Assembly: GCA_013331575.1 (NCBI GenBank)
Contig: DUGD01000018.1
Location: forward strand, 14,287 to 21,825
DNA: 7,539 bases
Direction of reading: 5' to 3'
DNA from: Candidatus Woesearchaeota archaeon
GTDB lineage: Archaea > Nanobdellota > Nanobdellia > Woesearchaeales > UBA525
Position 1 is the first letter of the stretch. Every line of letters starts with the position of its first letter. Shown piece by piece: positions 5,081 through 7,539 of the stretch. The notes beneath the pieces were generated by a model that did no database searches, was not told the DNA's origin, and saw only the letters and a program-made list of their open reading frames with translations. A program made the position numbers and the translations under genes.

Positions 5081-5698
5081 CTATTTCACGACTTCGAGTT
5101 CGAACGTGATTTCGTGCGAACCACCGACCCAGTAGCACCAGACGCGTTCGTAGAGCCGCGGCGCTACGTTCGATAAGAGATCTATGATTCCGCCGATTAT
5201 TCGCATGGGCCAGTTTCTGCTGTCTGTGTACACGAACCTGCGACGCACGATCCTGAACCGTTTCTGGCCATACTCTTCGGTCGCGTTCTCGAAGAGGTCG
5301 AATGAGTAGTAACTGAACGCCCGCTTATGTGTGATGTGGGTCAAGGCTGTATTGCACGCAAAATGAGGGACGTGAATCTCGACAATACCGCCTTTTTTCG
5401 TGATGCGATGCAACTCGTTGAGCGTTTTGATGACGTCATCGAGGTGCTCGAGCACGTGGTGCATGAACACGTAGTCGAACGTGCTGCTCTTGAATGGGTA
5501 TGGGAACTTTGTGAGATCGTGAACAACATCCACTTTCGCGCCATACGTCTCGAAATCCACATTGAGGAATCCTGGCAGGATGATCCTGCCGCAGCCGAGA
5601 TGGAGTTTATTCTTGCGCGTGGCGTATTTCTTGTTCCAGTTCATCCAACCGGGTATGTACTTGATGGCGCGATCTTTCCTCGTCGTGTGTGTGCCCAT
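5081..5698 (-). CDS. Class I SAM-dependent methyltransferase
   Basis: A 205-residue soluble protein with a Rossmann-fold methyltransferase domain of the Methyltransf_11 type. Motif I is LHLGCGR (32-38), followed by PGFLNVDF (42-49), whose Asp should bind the SAM ribose. DVVHDLTKFPYPFKSSTFDY (57-76) leads into HHVLEHLDD (80-88), the typical post-motif II segment, and KKGG with EIHVPHFA (101-114) completes the core. The C-terminal part is basic and aromatic and could hold the substrate. Relatives of this type often methylate small molecules or surface glycans, but the substrate is unknown. Start: ATG 5698, 26.5 bases after a TATA box. The gene is monocistronic. Confidence 0.88.
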   Translation of the reverse strand: MGTHTTRKDRAIKYIPGWMNWNKKYATRKNKLHLGCGRIILPGFLNVDFETYGAKVDVVHDLTKFPYPFKSSTFDYVFMHHVLEHLDDVIKTLNELHRITKKGGIVEIHVPHFACNTALTHITHKRAFSYYSFDLFENATEEYGQKRFRIVRRRFVYTDSRNWPMRIIGGIIDLLSNVAPRLYERVWCYWVGGSHEITFELEVVK

Positions 5699-5720
5699 AG
5701 TGTATCGTGTCGGACCTTCC

Positions 5721-5728
5721 TATAAAAA
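5721..5728 (-). promoter_or_regulatory. TATA box of the methyltransferase gene
   Basis: TTTTTATA on the minus strand, centred 26.5 bases before ATG 5698, predicting a leaderless transcript. Confidence 0.65.
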
Positions 5729-5798
5729 GATTGTGCTACGTCTCCGCGGATGAGCTTCAGGTGATTGGCAAATCGCCGTCACCGTTCCATCTCACACT

Positions 5799-6182
5799 GT
5801 GTATTATGCAATAGTTGTCCGTCTGTTGCTGCAAAGGCGAAATGCATGTAAGTTCGTCAGTGTTCCCTATGTCGCAATGATGCCAAAACCGGATATGCAC
5901 TCTTTGGAGAGCATCGCGGAGTTCGTAGATATTCGTGCGTTTCTCCATATGTTTTCTATCACCACAGCGGAGGATTTCGCCGGTGTCGTTCATGCGTACG
6001 CGAGAAACCCTCGTGCTCTAGCGGAAATGCTCTCCATTTCGGAGGGAAGCCTTCGTCAGCTCTACGACGCAGCGTATGCGCGCCTTTCGGATGACTACCG
6101 AAAGACGCTCGCAGAATCATGTACTCTTGATGAACTCCCGCTTACTTGCGACCCACCAGAGCACGGGCGATATCGTGCATAA
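5799..6182 (+). CDS. Small helical protein, possibly helix-hairpin-helix-like
   Basis: 127 residues from GTG 5799, or 101/100 from the tandem ATG codons at 5877/5880. The stretch from the tandem ATG is the convincing part: SLESIAEFVDIRAFLHMFSI, then TTAEDFA, then ALAEMLSISEGSLRQLYDAA. This alternation of short helices with a turn before ITT-x-EDFA and ISEGSLRQLY resembles tandem helix-hairpin-helix or DUF4332-like nucleic-acid-binding modules, though the glycines that usually mark the hairpin are absent. The tail (145 bases of sequence to the TAA) is polar. No TATA box or ribosome site supports either start. The minus-strand ORF at 5757-5993 is less protein-like. Function unknown; a DNA- or RNA-binding role is only a guess. 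Confidence 0.5.
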   Translation: MYYAIVVRLLLQRRNACKFVSVPYVAMMPKPDMHSLESIAEFVDIRAFLHMFSITTAEDFAGVVHAYARNPRALAEMLSISEGSLRQLYDAAYARLSDDYRKTLAESCTLDELPLTCDPPEHGRYRA

Positions 6183-6248
6183 TCTGTGCTTATGTGTCTT
6201 CAGAACTCAGTAAAATCTCCGGCAATATCCGTTGTCCAGTGCGCTACT

Positions 6249-6755
6249 ATGCCGTCGGTGAAGGATTGCTCGGCCGTCGAGCCATTGTGAAACTCCACTG
6301 CGATCGCCTATGGTCCGCCCACTCTCCACCGGCGTCTTCGGTCTGACGACGTGCTGGGCGGAAACCGCGGCCCGAAATCGACGAATGAAGTCATCCTTGG
6401 TGTGGAATCGGAAGGGCTCGACAGCATCATCCGTCTCGGGTTCATCCCGTGCCCTGTCTGCAAGCCCGAAGACGACATTAGTTATGTGCACGGCGTGACC
6501 GACGCGGTCCACGATGTGTATTCTGTATCGCTCAAGCAGTTCTCCGATAAGCGTATCGTCCCGTTCGATGCGCGCCGCGTCGATTATGAGCGGATACTCC
6601 ATATCACGGGCGCGCCGGACCGGATTTACTTGCCCAGCGGTCTATCGTCGGAAGAGATTGCTGCGCAGCGGGCGCGTTTCACGGCGCTTGGCACGAGCCC
6701 CGTGCTCGAATGCTACGATGCGACGGTGGCGGAGCGCTTCAGACGATATGATTGA
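6249..6755 (+). CDS. Unrecognised CPxC protein with in-frame TGA at 6288
   Basis: The intact part is 134 residues from GTG 6351 to the TGA at 6753-6755. I do not recognise the family. It contains GNRGPKSTNEVILGVESEG, then a CPVC pair (about residues 34-37 from GTG 6351) that could bind a metal, and a polar C-terminus. The same frame is open upstream of the GTG (NSTAIAYGPPTLHRRLRSDD) back to a TGA at 6288-6290, and beyond it back to ATG 6249 (MPSVKDCSAVEPL) and ATG 6192, all with coding-like codons. The gene may really begin upstream and carry a premature TGA (pseudogene or assembly error), decode TGA as selenocysteine, or start at GTG 6351. Other genes here end with TGA, so general recoding is unlikely. 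The coordinates give the ATG 6249 version. Confidence 0.45.
6288..6290 (+). other. In-frame TGA inside the CPxC gene
   Basis: The codon lies between CCA-TTG and AAC-TCC. A TGG to TGA change at Trp would explain it. The codons on both sides favour G or C in the third position, as in the body of the gene. Confidence 0.55.
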
Positions 6756-6867
6756 AGTTCTATCGACGAGAGTGTTGCGTCCGATCGAACGGTCCATGCG
6801 CGGCCTAATCTCCATACTCTTTGCAGGTGTCATCTTCCACAAACTATTTAACTCCCTGAATCAATGA
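6748..6867 (+). CDS. 39-residue small membrane protein candidate
   Basis: MIEVLSTRVLRPIERSMRG followed by GLISILFAGVIFHKLF: a basic amphipathic N-terminus and one hydrophobic stretch of about 12-15 residues, compatible with a short membrane-associated helix. Its ATG overlaps the end of the CPxC gene by 8 bases, which suggests translational coupling, and there is no separate TATA box. Codon use looks coding. Too short for family recognition; it could be chance. Confidence 0.35.
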   Translation: MIEVLSTRVLRPIERSMRGLISILFAGVIFHKLFNSLNQ

Positions 6868-6940
6868 TGTTCATCGTCGAGAGCAACAGGGGTTGCAGTA
6901 GCGATTTCTATGACGCGCAGCCATGGCTGACGCCGACCGG
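6868..6940. other. Spacer before the rRNA promoter
   Basis: No gene seen. ORFs that begin here run through the rRNA promoter and leader and are not credible. Confidence 0.5.
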
Positions 6941-6944
6941 AAGA

Positions 6945-6952
6945 TATATAAA
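6945..6952 (+). promoter_or_regulatory. rRNA operon promoter TATA box
   Basis: TATATAAA preceded by the purine-rich GGAAGA, a good archaeal BRE-TATA pair and the best promoter in the window. It predicts a start near 6976, about 330 bases before the 16S gene. Confidence 0.75.
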
Positions 6953-6975
6953 CCCCTTGAGAATCTCTTCGGGAA

Positions 6976-7305
6976 CCCTGACGGAACATCGACGGATACG
7001 CGTCAATGTTCCCCTGACCCTCAACGGTCGGAAATCACCCCCTTCTCCTGTCGCAAGGAGCACGGTCAAACCCGAAAGGGTCGTGCGCGCGGCATAGAGT
7101 CACATACACAATCATTACAGACCTAAGAATCTGTGATGTGTAGGACAAGACAAAGCAATGTCGCTTTGTACTACCAAACAATTGAACCCGCAATTTATAC
7201 TTGTGATAAGACAAGTTTCAGAAAATTGCACAGGCAATTACGACCAATGTACTAATAATCTAAAGGATCAGATCGAAAGCTTCGGCTGTAGATCGTTGCG
7301 ATAAG
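6976..7305 (+). other. 16S rRNA leader (pre-rRNA)
   Basis: About 330 bases with at least seven hairpins in order: 6983-7012 (GGAACAT/ATGTTCC plus GACG/CGTC, one mismatch), 7045-7060 (CTCCT/AGGAG), 7060-7086 (ACCC-GAAA-GGGT with GCAC/GTGC), 7105-7142 (TACACA/TGTGTA and ACAGA/TCTGT), 7150-7169 (ACAAAGC/GCTTTGT), 7190-7229 (GCAATTT/AAATTGC and ACTTGT/ACAAGT), 7271-7294 (AGC-TTCG-GCT within GATC/GATC). The processing stem that usually brackets 16S needs the 3' flank, which is outside the window. Confidence 0.6.
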
Positions 7306-7539
7306 AGTTCCCGTTGATCCTGCGGGAGATGGCTGCTATGAGTATCCGATTTAGCCATGCAAGTCTAGTAGCAATACTGGCGAACTGCTCAGTAACACGT
7401 CGGTAACCTGCCCTATGGTCGAGCATAACCTCGGGAAACTGAGGGTAATTCTCGATAGAAGATTCTTCCTGGAATGGTGTTTCTTCCAAACACGTGCCAT
7501 AGGATGGGCCGGCGGCTGATTAGGCTGTTGGTGGGGTAA
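7306..7539 (+). rRNA. 16S ribosomal RNA, 5' part
   Basis: Begins near 7306 with the archaeal 5' motif around GTTGATCCTG. Conserved stretches follow: CGATTTAGCCATGCAAGTC, GCTCAGTAACACG, ACCTCGGGAAACTGAGG, and GTTGGTGGGGTAA near position 250 of the molecule. The gene runs off the right edge. The first helix reads TCCCG...CGGGA instead of the usual TCCGG...CCGGA, with pairing preserved. The exact 5' end is uncertain by a few bases. Confidence 0.95.

Noticed and set aside
4994..5176. Plus-strand ORF of 60 codons
   Set aside because: More than half is antisense to the end of the methyltransferase gene, and no TATA box lies at the local distance of 27 bases.
5757..5993. Minus-strand ORF of 78 codons
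   Set aside because: No TATA box, and the plus-strand reading is more protein-like over the same bases.
6864..7126. Plus-strand ORFs crossing the rRNA promoter and leader
   Set aside because: They cover the TATA box and leader hairpins; their composition is not protein-like.
7134..7210. Box C/D guide RNA in the rRNA leader
   Set aside because: GTGATGT and GTGATAA resemble a C box, but no properly placed D box pairs with them.
7268..7489. Minus-strand ORF of 73 codons
   Set aside because: It is antisense to the 16S rRNA gene.

Overview
The window is archaeal. Evidence: the 5' end of an archaeal-type 16S rRNA gene at the right edge, three intron-containing tRNA genes (two introns with bulge-helix-bulge junctions next to the anticodon, one in a D-loop), and TATA boxes centred about 27 bases upstream of start codons, as expected for leaderless archaeal mRNAs. 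The divergent 16S 5' helix, unusual tRNA intron, short genes and many unfamiliar proteins would fit a DPANN-type or other poorly sampled archaeal lineage, but the lineage is inference and I cannot place it from this sequence alone.

Layout. 1-448: a NUDIX hydrolase gene (+). 451-726: two tiny minus-strand ORFs in one reading frame, separated by two TAA codons; the first is proline-rich with a strong Shine-Dalgarno, the second has its own TATA box. 831-1711/1720: a minus-strand pair, a seven-TM membrane protein and a winged-helix DNA-binding protein, joined by an ATGA overlap. 1932-2042: tRNA-Glu (-) with an intron. 2073-3419: a GT-B-like glycosyltransferase-type protein (-). 3441-3742: a gene-free spacer with a probable structured RNA that has two mutually exclusive folds. 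3743-4012: tRNA-Gly and tRNA-Ile (+), both with introns. 4185-4907: a possible transglutaminase-like Cys/His protein (-). 5081-5698: a SAM-dependent methyltransferase (-). 5799-6867: three small plus-strand genes of uncertain role, the middle one with an in-frame TGA. 6945-7539: a strong rRNA promoter, a leader of about 330 bases full of hairpins, and the start of 16S rRNA.

Expression. In six protein genes a TATA box sits 26-28 bases before a start codon, so most mRNAs here are probably leaderless. This spacing also helps choose starts (Met4 of the seven-TM protein, the ATG rather than the upstream GTG of the Cys/His protein, position 77 for the NUDIX protein). The proline-rich ORF is the exception: it has a leader of about 55 bases and a GGAGGTGA ribosome site. 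No metabolic pathway links the genes. The clearest functional pairing is the membrane protein with its coupled regulator. No CRISPR array, insertion sequence or integrase is visible.
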